Below, in pieces: positions 1 through 8,164 of a stretch of DNA of 35,978 nt (positions within the stretch are counted from its first letter, which is position 1; each line of letters begins with the position of its first letter). Both the position numbers and the translations under genes were made by a program. Origin of the DNA: Candidatus Hydrogenedens sp. (GTDB lineage: Bacteria > Hydrogenedentota > Hydrogenedentia > Hydrogenedentales > CAITNO01); the NCBI GenBank assembly GCA_012522755.1, contig JAAYJV010000015.1, positions 1-35,978 on the forward strand. The letters run 5' to 3'. The notes beneath the pieces are model-generated. The model was not told the DNA's origin and ran no database searches. It saw only the letters and a program-made list of their open reading frames with translations.

Positions 1-123
1 ACCGGGATTGGGTTTGATTACAGTGTTCAGTGAAATATTTTAATGGCAATTTACTTTAAGGATACCCTGCATCGTCACTCGAACGGAGCAGTTTATACAG
101 TATCTCTCTAAAGGGGCTTCGTC
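1..123. other. Upstream non-coding edge
   Basis: No gene is visible here. The only clear signal is a purine-rich ribosome-binding site (AAAGGGG, about 111-117) seven bases before the ATG of the TPR gene. No convincing promoter was seen, and the segment may contain the end of an intergenic region cut by the window edge. Confidence 0.5.
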
Positions 124-1065
124 ATGGCGCGCTATTCATATTGGCCTTTTGTTGCAGCGGTTGTGCTGATTGCACTGCTTGTCGCAGGGTGGCGTTTTGC
201 CGATCCGCCGAGCCAGGGTTTCCGCCAGTATACAAAACGCATGGTCCCTTATACGCTGGAATTGCTTGAAAACGATCCCACGGTCCAGCTTCCGGAAACA
301 CGGGCCTGTGTCCGTCTTGTTGCAGCCAGTGCCGAGGCGAGCTGGTTGAATACACCGGAGGCGCTCTATATTCTGGCACTTCAATATGAGCGGGAAAACG
401 CTCTTGAAAATGCGGAGCTGTGGCTGCGCGAGGTTATCCATCAGGTACCGGAATGGAGCTGGCCTTATGTGAGCCTGGGTATTCTTCTGGCACGTACCGA
501 TGCGAGCCGTCTGGAAGAGGCGGCAGACCTTCTGTCAACGGCCATTGATCTTCAGCCGGACTGGGTGCGCCCTTACAACAGTTTGAGCGTTGTGCTGCGC
601 GGTCTCGGGCGTTTTGAAGAAGCGGAAGCCATGGCCATTGAGGCGGTGACTCTGGGCCCGCAGGATATTGCCACACACAACAATTACGCCAATCTCCTGG
701 CCGTACTGGGTCGTTACGAGGAAGCGGAGGAGCATTACCGTTATGCTCTGGACAACGCTCCGGAGAACTCCAAGCCGCCCTATAATCTGGCCTGCCTGTA
801 CAGTGCGCAGGGGATGGTGGAAGAAGCGTTGGAATATCTTCTTTATGCCTTGGAACTGAGTGCTGATGTGCGTTTGGATGCAGCCACGGATCCCTGTTTC
901 GCCTTGGTGAGAGATCATCCTTTCTTTCAGGAAATTGTTTACGGCGAGACCGTCTCTGATCAGGAGGATGCTGATGAATACATGCTCTTCATAGACTCCG
1001 AAGGGGAAGACATTGATGAGGATGCAGCCTTTGTCGATACGGATCCAGAAGCTGCGGATGAGTGA
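124..1065 (+). CDS. Membrane-anchored TPR-repeat protein
   Basis: A 313-residue protein. Residues 1-25 form an N-terminal hydrophobic segment (YWPFVAAVVLIALLVAGW) that looks like an uncleaved membrane anchor. From about residue 70 to 260 there are tandem tetratricopeptide repeats, with typical phrases such as ALENAELWLREVI, GRFEEAEAMAIEAV and GRYEEAEEHYRYAL, so it probably serves as a protein-interaction scaffold. The last 35 residues are strikingly acidic (DQEDADEY, EGEDIDEDAAF). The start is supported by AAAGGGG seven bases upstream. A SprT-like gene follows after 12 bases and is probably co-transcribed. The partner and specific role cannot be told from sequence. Confidence 0.85.
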   Translation: MARYSYWPFVAAVVLIALLVAGWRFADPPSQGFRQYTKRMVPYTLELLENDPTVQLPETRACVRLVAASAEASWLNTPEALYILALQYERENALENAELWLREVIHQVPEWSWPYVSLGILLARTDASRLEEAADLLSTAIDLQPDWVRPYNSLSVVLRGLGRFEEAEAMAIEAVTLGPQDIATHNNYANLLAVLGRYEEAEEHYRYALDNAPENSKPPYNLACLYSAQGMVEEALEYLLYALELSADVRLDAATDPCFALVRDHPFFQEIVYGETVSDQEDADEYMLFIDSEGEDIDEDAAFVDTDPEAADE

Positions 1066-1077
1066 GAAGATCCGGCC

Positions 1078-1860
1078 ATGAGCAGATATGACACAACAGG
1101 ACAGCTGGAATTTGACTGGGAACGGTCTCAGTCCCGTCCGGCCCTGTCCCCTGTGCAGCAGGCTCAATATTACAAAAGACTGCAAGCGAGTCTGGAAGAA
1201 AAAACTGGTCTGGTTGTTGAGCTGACCATTACAGACAATCAATCGCGCATGATCTCTTTCAAGCGAGAGCCTTCCGAAAAGAAAGTGTCACTGCGCTTGC
1301 ATCATATGTTTCTGGAAGCTCCCGATCCGGTCATCAGAGATCTGGTGCATTGGATTCTTCATCCCCGTTCAAAGAAATATCCGAACCGTTTCCAGGCCTT
1401 CATTGATGAAAACAGCAGTCGCATCCGCCGGACTGCTGTCAGAGGAACAACACGGGTTCGCGGTGAGATCTACGATCTTGAAGCACTGTATAAAGAGATC
1501 AACCGTGATTCTTTCAACAACCGGGTCACAGCCGGCATCACCTGGGGCCGCCATACAAAAGGGCGTACACGCTCCATCTGTCTGGGGAACTACCGGCGCA
1601 CAGAGCATATGATCCGCATCCATCCCCGCCTGGATCAGGACTTCGTCCCTCTCTTTGTCATTCGCCATATCATTTATCATGAAATGCTGCATTCGCTCAT
1701 GCCCGTGGAAAGGAACGCCCGGGGACAGCGCCGGGTCCACTCAGCGGCCTTCAATAGAGAGGAGCGCAAATCTCCGGATTTTGAAGCAGCGGAGGCCTGG
1801 TTGGAGAAGAGTGAGAATCTGGACAGACTTCTGAAAAGAAGCAGGTCTTCCAGAGGCTGA
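1078..1860 (+). CDS. SprT-like zinc metalloprotein
   Basis: A 260-residue protein whose C-terminal half carries the zinc-metallopeptidase signature HEMLH at residues 201-205, preceded by hydrophobic FVIRHIIY, with a likely third ligand at His221 (RRVHSAAF). The spacing and the stretch ALYKEINRDSFNNRVTAGITW before it match the SprT/Spartan-like fold (SprT-like family), in which a large helix-strand region leads to HExxH. It lacks a signal peptide, so it is probably cytoplasmic. SprT-like proteins in eukaryotes cleave DNA-protein crosslinks, but the role of bacterial members is poorly defined. It lies 12 bases after the TPR gene. The ribosome-binding site is weak, which fits translation linked to the upstream gene. 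Confidence 0.8.
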   Translation: MSRYDTTGQLEFDWERSQSRPALSPVQQAQYYKRLQASLEEKTGLVVELTITDNQSRMISFKREPSEKKVSLRLHHMFLEAPDPVIRDLVHWILHPRSKKYPNRFQAFIDENSSRIRRTAVRGTTRVRGEIYDLEALYKEINRDSFNNRVTAGITWGRHTKGRTRSICLGNYRRTEHMIRIHPRLDQDFVPLFVIRHIIYHEMLHSLMPVERNARGQRRVHSAAFNREERKSPDFEAAEAWLEKSENLDRLLKRSRSSRG

Positions 1861-1880
1861 GTTCTCTGTGGCCGGAAGAT

Positions 1881-2681
1881 TCAGCGACGTCGTTTCTTTC
1901 TGCTTATCTTTCTTTTTCGGGCGGACTTTTTTTGAGAGTCCGAAGCTTTTGTTCCCAGCCAGATCTGACGGGGATGCCATTCTTCAGAGAAAAAATTTCG
2001 GAATATAAAAAGCCAGATCTTTACAAGGAGGCCGCGTAAACCTCGCAACTCCGTAATGAGCTGACAGCTGGCGCGCCAGCTCTTTTCCTGAAAATGGCCG
2101 GACAGAAAGGCGCGGAGCGTCCGGGGCATATTGCGTTTCAATGCGCGCCGCTCCTCGGGAAGAAGCACATGAGCCAGAGCGATGAGAGGATTGCGTATAT
2201 TGGGCTCGAGGAGGAGAAAGAATCCGTCTTTTTTAAGGACACGTCTCACTTCCCGGAGCACCTCATCGGCATCTTCCACGTGATGGAGCATATCCAGAGC
2301 AATCACCCCGTCAAAACTCTCATCTTCAAAGGGAAGAGCCTCTGCTTCACCGCTCTGAAGGTGAACCCGGTTCATTGTGCGGGCAATGGTGAATTTTCGG
2401 GCAACGGCAATCATTTCCTGAGAAGAGTCCAGAGCATCGATGCGTTCGGCCAGGGGGCTCAACCATTCAAAATAGAGGCCTGTTCCGCAGCCGATATCCA
2501 GGATACGTTTATAGGGAGCGTCGGCTGCGATTTCAGAAAAAAGATCCTCATAAAAGGAGGCTATCCGCGGCTGCGCACTCAGGCGAAAAGGATCAAAGCG
2601 ATCCTGATAGCCGCACCGGGCGAGGCGGGTACTTCTGTTGCCTTCAATGATTCCTTTGTAGTGATCTTTCTGCTCCGTCAT
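1881..2681 (-). CDS. Class I SAM-dependent methyltransferase
   Basis: A 266-residue protein with a Rossmann methyltransferase core. Motif I is RILDIGCGTGLY (about residues 59-70), an acidic post-I residue lies in IDALDSSQEMI, then come GEAEALPFEDESFDGVIALDMLHHV (motifs II/III) and a methyltransf_11-like tail (REVRRVLKKDGFFLLLEPN). This places it with the UbiE/MenG-like small-molecule or lipid methyltransferases, but the substrate cannot be assigned. A hydrophobic stretch (LLVKIWLFIFRNFF) near residue 220 suggests membrane association. The protein ends in a very basic tail (SARKRKISRKKRRR). The only good ribosome-binding site (AAGGAG) lies about 15 bases before the ATG, longer than usual. It converges on the SprT-like gene. 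Confidence 0.85.
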   Translation of the reverse strand: MTEQKDHYKGIIEGNRSTRLARCGYQDRFDPFRLSAQPRIASFYEDLFSEIAADAPYKRILDIGCGTGLYFEWLSPLAERIDALDSSQEMIAVARKFTIARTMNRVHLQSGEAEALPFEDESFDGVIALDMLHHVEDADEVLREVRRVLKKDGFFLLLEPNIRNPLIALAHVLLPEERRALKRNMPRTLRAFLSGHFQEKSWRASCQLITELRGLRGLLVKIWLFIFRNFFSEEWHPRQIWLGTKASDSQKKSARKRKISRKKRRR

Positions 2682-2783
2682 CAGGGGGGATTGTGAGACT
2701 CCTTCTTATGGATTCTTCTGATATGCGAAATCGACCAAGCCTGAGCATTGTAGCCCATTTCCACCCTCTGTTGCATACGAGCG

Positions 2784-2809
2784 AAAAAAGGCTCCGGGCA
2801 CCCGGAGGC
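2784..2809 (-). terminator. Intrinsic terminator after pseudopilin gene
   Basis: On the minus strand, CTCCGG...CCGGAG forms a compact GC-rich stem (2792-2807) followed by CC and six T residues (2784-2789). It lies 35 bases beyond the pseudopilin stop codon. Confidence 0.65.
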
Positions 2810-2843
2810 ACCCGAAGCCTGAGAAAAAACATTTACACAAAGA

Positions 2844-3791
2844 TCAGAAGATAGCGGCAACCAAGGCGACTTCTTTCGTAACCGGTGCTTTCGTGTTGGG
2901 ATAGGTGATGAAGGAGACATGACCATCCATGAACAGCACATTGGCGCCGCCGGGCACATGATTGAAGTTCTCTGTCTTCGCGGAAACAATATCCCACATG
3001 ATATACACTTCACTCTGGGCCATGGCACTGGCTGCGGGATTATTGATATCGGTAATCAGAAAGCGCTCAATGCCTTCACGCAAACGATAAACCACGTCAC
3101 TGCCGGCATTGCCCACAGGAGACATGCCCTTGGTATCGTCTTCGAAGGCGGGCCAGGGACCACGGCGATTATAGGGCATGGCGCCGAGATTGTTTTCCTG
3201 CATGATCGTCAGCCACTGCTTCTGGAACTGGGCGGGCACACGGGCATCATCGGGAATAGCAAAGCCCGGGCTGGTAATGGAGAGAATGGAAGACAGGGCC
3301 GCATCAGGTTCCACCAGATTGGCGGGGACACTGTCGCAAAGATCATAGGCAAAACCAAAATACATATAAGACCAGGCGGCCATCCACCAATCGTTATAGC
3401 TCGTGTCGCCGTCTTCGCCCAAAAACTGAAGAACGGGCTTGCCATCGGAGTAATACATGTCATCAATGGTATGTCTGGCGCTGGACGGGCAGACATAAAT
3501 ATTGGGGTCGGAGATATATTCAGGATATACAGCCACACACAGGGGTGTCATGATCACACCGAAACAGGGGCTGCAATAGGTCTGATGCTGTACAGGAGGA
3601 AATTTCTCTCCCGGCGCCTCATTGGCATACATTTTGAAGGATAAGCCGAACTGTTTCAGATTATTGGCGCAACTGGAGCGGCGGGCTGCTTCGCGGGCAC
3701 GGGCCAGTGCAGGCAGGAGTATGGCTGCCAGAATACCGATAATCGCAATGACAACAAGCAGCTCAATAAGCGTAAATCCCTTGCGTTTCAT
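2844..3791 (-). CDS. Type II pseudopilin, DUF1559 / H-X9-DG family
   Basis: A 315-residue protein that starts with a textbook type IV/II prepilin leader: MKRKG followed by [24 protein letters not shown]. Cleavage is expected between Gly5 and Phe6, with the conserved Glu at position +5, so it depends on a prepilin peptidase and is assembled by type II secretion-like machinery. The large C-terminal domain ends with [15 protein letters not shown], the H-X9-DG box of the DUF1559 family that is greatly expanded in Planctomycetes and Lentisphaerae-type bacteria. The internal ATG at 3791 is chosen because AAGGAG lies eight bases upstream (3799-3804) and because upstream extension would bury the leader. 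It has its own predicted promoter and terminator. Confidence 0.9.
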   Translation of the reverse strand: MKRKGFTLIELLVVIAIIGILAAILLPALARAREAARRSSCANNLKQFGLSFKMYANEAPGEKFPPVQHQTYCSPCFGVIMTPLCVAVYPEYISDPNIYVCPSSARHTIDDMYYSDGKPVLQFLGEDGDTSYNDWWMAAWSYMYFGFAYDLCDSVPANLVEPDAALSSILSITSPGFAIPDDARVPAQFQKQWLTIMQENNLGAMPYNRRGPWPAFEDDTKGMSPVGNAGSDVVYRLREGIERFLITDINNPAASAMAQSEVYIMWDIVSAKTENFNHVPGGANVLFMDGHVSFITYPNTKAPVTKEVALVAAIF

Positions 3792-3843
3792 GCTATAACT
3801 CCTTATTGGTCGGAAAAACATATAAGTTAAGAATCTCATATAT

Positions 3844-3871
3844 AGTATATCACATAATTTAAAAAAAACAA
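3844..3871 (-). promoter_or_regulatory. Predicted sigma-70 promoter of pseudopilin gene
   Basis: Minus-strand TTGTTT (3866-3871) and TATACT (3844-3849) are separated by 16 bases, in an AT-rich region 53 bases upstream of the pseudopilin start. The -35 element overlaps the T-tract of the preceding terminator. Confidence 0.45.
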
Positions 3872-3931
3872 GCAAAAAAGAAATTGGGTAAAAGAAGGGA
3901 TTCAGTGATTAAAACCCTCCTTTTACCCAAT
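3866..3931 (-). terminator. Strong intrinsic terminator of the ldh-to-sialidase unit
   Basis: A 17-base stem: the plus-strand arm 3883-3899 (ATTGGGTAAAAGAAGGG) pairs with 3915-3931 with one mismatch. On the minus strand it is followed by a long T-rich tract (TTTCTTTTTTGC, then eight T). It starts 36 bases beyond the sialidase stop codon. Confidence 0.85.
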
Positions 3932-3966
3932 GTTCATGCAGGTAAAGGACTGTTTATTCCCGGCAA

Positions 3967-5058
3967 TCAGGGCTCGTATTCTGTAATGGCTCTTTCATCA
4001 AAGACGGCCATCATGATAGAAGTGCGATTATTGGTGGTATAAATAAGATAAATTTTGCCATCAGCACCCTGAATCGCATAGGGATAGGCGAAATCATTCT
4101 CACCGCCGGCAATAACACGTCGATGGGGCCAGCTTTCACCGTTATCCGTAGATACGGCTACACTGAGAGGGGTTCGGTCTTCCATGCTGTCATTGTATAC
4201 GAGCAGGAGGTGTCCATTTTTCAGTTTTATCAGCTCAATGGCCGAGTTGGGGTTGGGGAATTCCGTGCGTACCGCATCGGTCCAGGTATATCCGCCGTCT
4301 TTGGAATCGGAACGGAGCATCCATCCATCTTCCGTGGGTCCATAGCCTCCGCCACGCCGCATGAAACAGAAAAGCTCCGTGTCGTTGATCTGCACCACTT
4401 CCGCCTGCAGATTTCCTTCAGGAGAACGGATACGGTTCTTGGTTTCCGTCCATTCCTGCGTTTTGGGGTTGTACCGCAGGAAATAGCTCATGGAACTGGA
4501 GTCTGTAAACTCTCTGTCATCGCCGGTCTCATTATAGAGAGGCAGCAGATATTCACCTGTATCGAGGACAATGGGTTGTCCGCGTACCATGGACCCTTCT
4601 TCCATACACAGCATGAAGGCATCGGACCAGCTTTTGGCACCGTCTTCAGAGATTTTCGCTTTCACCCGGGCATTGGACCAGGTATCGCCATACTGGTTGT
4701 TGTAAAAGAGCCAGACGATTCCATCGGGTGCCTGCCAGACAACAGGGTTGCCCACTCCCTGAAAGGGTGTTTTCGCGATGATTTCCGGTGCGGACCATCC
4801 TTCCTTGCCCTGTTTTTTTCTGGAACCATAGACGGCTGTCTCGTTGGAGTATTCATTTTCCCCTCCGTAATAGGCCACATAAAGATCTCCATTTTTGAGT
4901 TGTGTGATGGAGGCTGGATGCTTATAGGGACCGGGATGTTCTTCCCCGAAGAGCCTGTATATTTCCACATTGGTTTCGAAGTGAGGCAAAATAAGCTGTG
5001 CCTGGGCCGAAACCAGGATCAGGGATGTGAGCACAATGAGCAACAGATAACGACGCAT
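3967..5058 (-). CDS. Secreted BNR/Asp-box sialidase-family protein
   Basis: A 363-residue exported protein with a signal peptide (MRRYLLLIVLTSLILVSAQAQ, probable cleavage after AQA). It contains three Asp-box motifs of the S-x-D-x-G-x-x-W type: SEDGAKSW, SKDGGYTW and STDNGESW, the hallmark of the sialidase/BNR six-bladed propeller. The GQPIVLDTGEYLLPLYNE and YPYAIQGADGKIYLIYT segments resemble the exo-alpha-sialidase family (BNR_2-like) found in polysaccharide-degrading bacteria. Actual sialidase activity is not certain, since many family members act on other sugars. The start at 5058 is chosen over an upstream in-frame ATG because AGGAG lies nine bases before it and the signal peptide begins there. 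It is the last gene of the minus-strand unit. Confidence 0.85.
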   Translation of the reverse strand: MRRYLLLIVLTSLILVSAQAQLILPHFETNVEIYRLFGEEHPGPYKHPASITQLKNGDLYVAYYGGENEYSNETAVYGSRKKQGKEGWSAPEIIAKTPFQGVGNPVVWQAPDGIVWLFYNNQYGDTWSNARVKAKISEDGAKSWSDAFMLCMEEGSMVRGQPIVLDTGEYLLPLYNETGDDREFTDSSSMSYFLRYNPKTQEWTETKNRIRSPEGNLQAEVVQINDTELFCFMRRGGGYGPTEDGWMLRSDSKDGGYTWTDAVRTEFPNPNSAIELIKLKNGHLLLVYNDSMEDRTPLSVAVSTDNGESWPHRRVIAGGENDFAYPYAIQGADGKIYLIYTTNNRTSIMMAVFDERAITEYEP

Positions 5059-5140
5059 GAATTTTCTCCTGTAATTGAACAACAACATTTCTTTATTTTG
5101 AAAGGAAGGGCTTTCAGCCCCTTCCCGCTTCATCCGAAGA

Positions 5141-6274
5141 TTATTTTATGGCTGTGGGTCCCTGCATATGGGAAGGATCCGGCAATTTGTCTTCGTAGAT
5201 CTCCACCTGATTTTCTTCGCGCAAGAGATGCATCATCTTGGCTTTGATCAATGGCATGACCACCTGCGGACGGGCCTGGTCCAGAGAGAGCAGCGATTCG
5301 GGTCTGCTTTCCGTCACCACACAGAGAAGGTAATAAGGGGGCTGCTCCGTAATGGTGATGAGTCCGGAGGGATCCTGGCTGCGCTGTTGTGATGCACCCA
5401 GAAAGACGGGACCGATGATTGTCCCTTCTTCAGCTCCCGAGGCGGCCTCCCAGAAGGCACGGAGATGTGTCTTTTTCGGATCGTTGACAATCCCCGCTTC
5501 AATGACATACTGGATATTTTCTTCCTGACCTTTTTGTCTGTATTCTTCCAGAAGACTGTCGAAGGCTTCACCCTGCTGGATGCGCTCGCGCAAAGTCGCT
5601 GACCTGGTGGCGGCATCAGGGCTCTCCAGGAAACGGATGCCTTTGAATTCGAGATATTCGGGCTCCACAAAGAGCTCTTTCATGAAGCCGTATTCTCTTT
5701 CTATCTCCGCTTCCTCCAGTTGGATCTGACCCTCTTTGAAGGCTTCCACGGCGAGCACTTCCAGAGCCTGCTCGGCCTGGAGCTTTATGATCATATGATC
5801 GGTGCCTTCTTCCACCAGATCTTTATTGAACTGCAACAGTTCCGGAGTCAGTCCGTAGACCTCCATGAGCGGCGTGATCACACCGGGCGGGGGCACTTCC
5901 ATATGCCACATGTTTCTGAACTCTTCTTCCTGGTCACCGCTGTCGCGGAAAAACATTTCCCGGGCGTACTCTCTGTCAATGGACACCTTTCCTTCTTTGG
6001 CCATTTTGACACCCAGAGGAAGCTTGATACGGTTGTCGATCTGCTGGTTGAGAATGCGAACCAGATCACTTCTGTTCCGGATGAGGGGTCGGGCCGTATC
6101 AGGCATTTCCCGGATGATTTTGTAGAGGTCGCCCCGGGTGATATAACGCTCCCCCACTTTTGCCACGCGGATACGGTCTTTATCGGTCATCTGACCACAT
6201 CCGACAAGAATAAGCAGCGAGAAAGCGAGGCCCAGAAGGCGGCTCCCATAAGAAGGCTGAAAGAGGATCTTCAT
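5141..6274 (-). CDS. PpiC/SurA-like peptidyl-prolyl isomerase lipoprotein
   Basis: A 377-residue protein with a lipoprotein signal (LLILVGCGQ, lipidated Cys26). The N-terminal part (KVGERYITRGDLYKIIREMPDTARPLIRNRSDLVRILNQQIDNRIKL, in pieces) resembles SurA/PrsA N-domains. The region of residues 205-330 (EPEYLEFKGIRFLES, QQGEAFDSLLEEYRQKG, GPVFLGAS) fits a parvulin-type rotamase domain, though without an exact signature, so catalytic activity is unsure. It probably assists folding of secreted proteins in the cell envelope. AGGAG lies ten bases before the ATG. It sits 32 bases after the TlpA-like gene and 82 bases before the sialidase gene, consistent with folding of the exported products of this unit. 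Confidence 0.7.
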   Translation of the reverse strand: MKILFQPSYGSRLLGLAFSLLILVGCGQMTDKDRIRVAKVGERYITRGDLYKIIREMPDTARPLIRNRSDLVRILNQQIDNRIKLPLGVKMAKEGKVSIDREYAREMFFRDSGDQEEEFRNMWHMEVPPPGVITPLMEVYGLTPELLQFNKDLVEEGTDHMIIKLQAEQALEVLAVEAFKEGQIQLEEAEIEREYGFMKELFVEPEYLEFKGIRFLESPDAATRSATLRERIQQGEAFDSLLEEYRQKGQEENIQYVIEAGIVNDPKKTHLRAFWEAASGAEEGTIIGPVFLGASQQRSQDPSGLITITEQPPYYLLCVVTESRPESLLSLDQARPQVVMPLIKAKMMHLLREENQVEIYEDKLPDPSHMQGPTAIK

Positions 6275-6306
6275 GTTTCAGAAACTCCTGGCTGAGGAAA
6301 GAGTCA

Positions 6307-8160
6307 TCAGGGACGTCGTCGCAAGGCTTTGATCAGTTCAAAAAGACGACCTTCCACCTGAGTATAATGTACTGTGGATTGTTTATCAATGATTACGGTC
6401 TGGGGGATGTAGTTGATGCCATAATTGACGAAACTTACAAAGGGGTCGTCATCTTTTCCAACAGGGAAAGTCAGTCCACAGGAGCGTATGTATTCAGCGA
6501 TCTCATCGGCCTCGTTACTGGCATCATGAATCCCGATAAGCATCACATCCTCCTGATCTTTATACAATTCCCAGGCACTCTGCATCTCCCGGAGCCGGTT
6601 CATGGCGAAGATACTGTTATCAAAACCGCCCCAGAAAGTCAATACGACTACTTTTCCTTTGAGCTTTTCCAGACTCAGAGGCTGGCTGTTGAACCAGTCG
6701 GCACAGACAATGGGCGGCGCCTCTTTACCCAGAAGCGCTTCCATATCATTGCGGCCTGTCTCCGCCGGGCGACGCTCCAGATCGGGCTCAAAACTTTCCA
6801 GAAGCACTTCAATTTCCGAAGGCTGATCCAGAACAACAGCAAAGTCACGGCGCAGAAATCGGAAGGGATGCTCCAGGCGGAAGAAGATATTTTTCTGTTC
6901 AGGCTGATAGAAAAAATGAATCTCAAAACTCCCATCCTCCCGGGTGATCATATGAATGGGCGCAGGCAAATCCAGTGAATGGAGATAGAGTTTTTCTGCA
7001 GGGATCCCTTCGGGGAAAAGAGCTTTCCCCCGGACTACAGGCAGGGCCTTCAGTTTTATGGGAGGCAGGGTGGTCTGCCTGGTCTCTCCCAGCTGCACAG
7101 GAATATCCGCAAGAATTTCGGTCATGAAACCGGGCGGCGGCACGACACGGATAATGCCGTCAGCACGGCCGATACGCAGCTCAAAGGCGCCGGTACTGTC
7201 GGAAATGGCTTCTTCAAACACAGTGTCGTCCACACGGAAAAGGACACGGGCACCGGGACAGGGTTTGTTATCGGGCTGGAGAATGGTGCCTCCGATTACA
7301 TGAGCTCTGGTCAGAGCGATATCGGCTGTAACGGATTCTTCACCGCTTCGGAGGAGCACCTGCTGCGGCTGAGGAGCGGCATATTCGCGATGATGGGCCA
7401 CCAGCAGGTAGCTGTCTTCGGGCGCACGGAGATGGTAATATCCCTCCGGGTCGCTGAAGGCTTCGGCAAAAACTTTCTGCTCCTCCACTCCCTGTTGGAA
7501 CAGGCTGATTCTTGCCCGGGGGACAGCTTCCCCTTCCACGGTGATGCGGCCTCGCAGGCGCACACCTTCATAAAGAACGAGATCGCGGCGGCGCGTATCC
7601 ACAGGCAGGTAGGCAATGCTGGAATCGGCATAATGATGATGGGCCAGAGTGAGCTTCACATAACCGCCGGCCGGGACACAGGAGAGATCCAGAAGCCCTT
7701 TATCATCACTGCGCAAGAGAGGAAAGCCCGCTTCGACAAGTTCATCAACAGGCACATGAAAAAGATCGTTCACCATCATGGAGGTAATGCGGGCACCGGC
7801 CACAGAGAGGAAATTGTTGTTGATCACACGGATGAGCACATCGCCCGGTGCGGGCAGAATCAGATTCAATTCCATATCACCCAGAGGCAGGCTGGTCTGG
7901 CCGCCCAGAGCATAGCCGGGCTTCCAGGCGACGAGCGCCATCATGCGAACGGAAATACCGTCAAAATGATATGCGCCGTCGGCGGCACTCACTGTTTTCC
8001 GGGCTTCACGGTCCTGAGCACAAAAGACCAGGGCCCCTTCCACAGCCCGGCCATGTTGATCAACGACCTGTCCTTTTACGGAAAAGGCCTGAGCACTGAG
8101 AGGGACCAGAAAACACAGAAGAGCAATAAGGATGCGCTGTCGGATAAGAGGGCCTGTCAT
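6307..8160 (-). CDS. Carboxypeptidase-regulatory-like protein with CXXC-less TlpA domain
   Basis: A 617-residue exported protein: signal peptide MTGPLIRQRILIALLCFLVPLSAQAF, then several carboxypeptidase-regulatory-like (transthyretin-type) beta-sandwich repeats (VKGQVVDQHGRAVEGALVF; LRGRITVEGEAVPRARISLF; IGGTILQPDNKPCPGARVLF). It ends in a thioredoxin/TlpA-like domain from about residue 480: LLGKEAPPIVCADWF, GKVVVLTFWGGFDNS, and cis-Pro YIPQTVIIDK. The usual WCxPC is replaced by GGFDNS, so no redox dithiol is present. The start at 8160 is preferred because the signal peptide begins there and it lies just after the upstream stop. An upstream in-frame start at 8196 would overlap the previous gene. 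Confidence 0.8.
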   Translation of the reverse strand: MTGPLIRQRILIALLCFLVPLSAQAFSVKGQVVDQHGRAVEGALVFCAQDREARKTVSAADGAYHFDGISVRMMALVAWKPGYALGGQTSLPLGDMELNLILPAPGDVLIRVINNNFLSVAGARITSMMVNDLFHVPVDELVEAGFPLLRSDDKGLLDLSCVPAGGYVKLTLAHHHYADSSIAYLPVDTRRRDLVLYEGVRLRGRITVEGEAVPRARISLFQQGVEEQKVFAEAFSDPEGYYHLRAPEDSYLLVAHHREYAAPQPQQVLLRSGEESVTADIALTRAHVIGGTILQPDNKPCPGARVLFRVDDTVFEEAISDSTGAFELRIGRADGIIRVVPPPGFMTEILADIPVQLGETRQTTLPPIKLKALPVVRGKALFPEGIPAEKLYLHSLDLPAPIHMITREDGSFEIHFFYQPEQKNIFFRLEHPFRFLRRDFAVVLDQPSEIEVLLESFEPDLERRPAETGRNDMEALLGKEAPPIVCADWFNSQPLSLEKLKGKVVVLTFWGGFDNSIFAMNRLREMQSAWELYKDQEDVMLIGIHDASNEADEIAEYIRSCGLTFPVGKDDDPFVSFVNYGINYIPQTVIIDKQSTVHYTQVEGRLFELIKALRRRP

Positions 8161-8164
8161 GATC

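Noticed and set aside
1861-1880. Bidirectional terminator between the SprT-like and methyltransferase genes
   Set aside because: CTTCC...GGAAG pairing is asymmetric and no T-tract follows on either strand.
4123-5247. Long plus-strand frame opposite the sialidase gene
   Set aside because: It is a shadow of the minus-strand gene, whose signal peptide, Asp-boxes and ribosome-binding site are clear.
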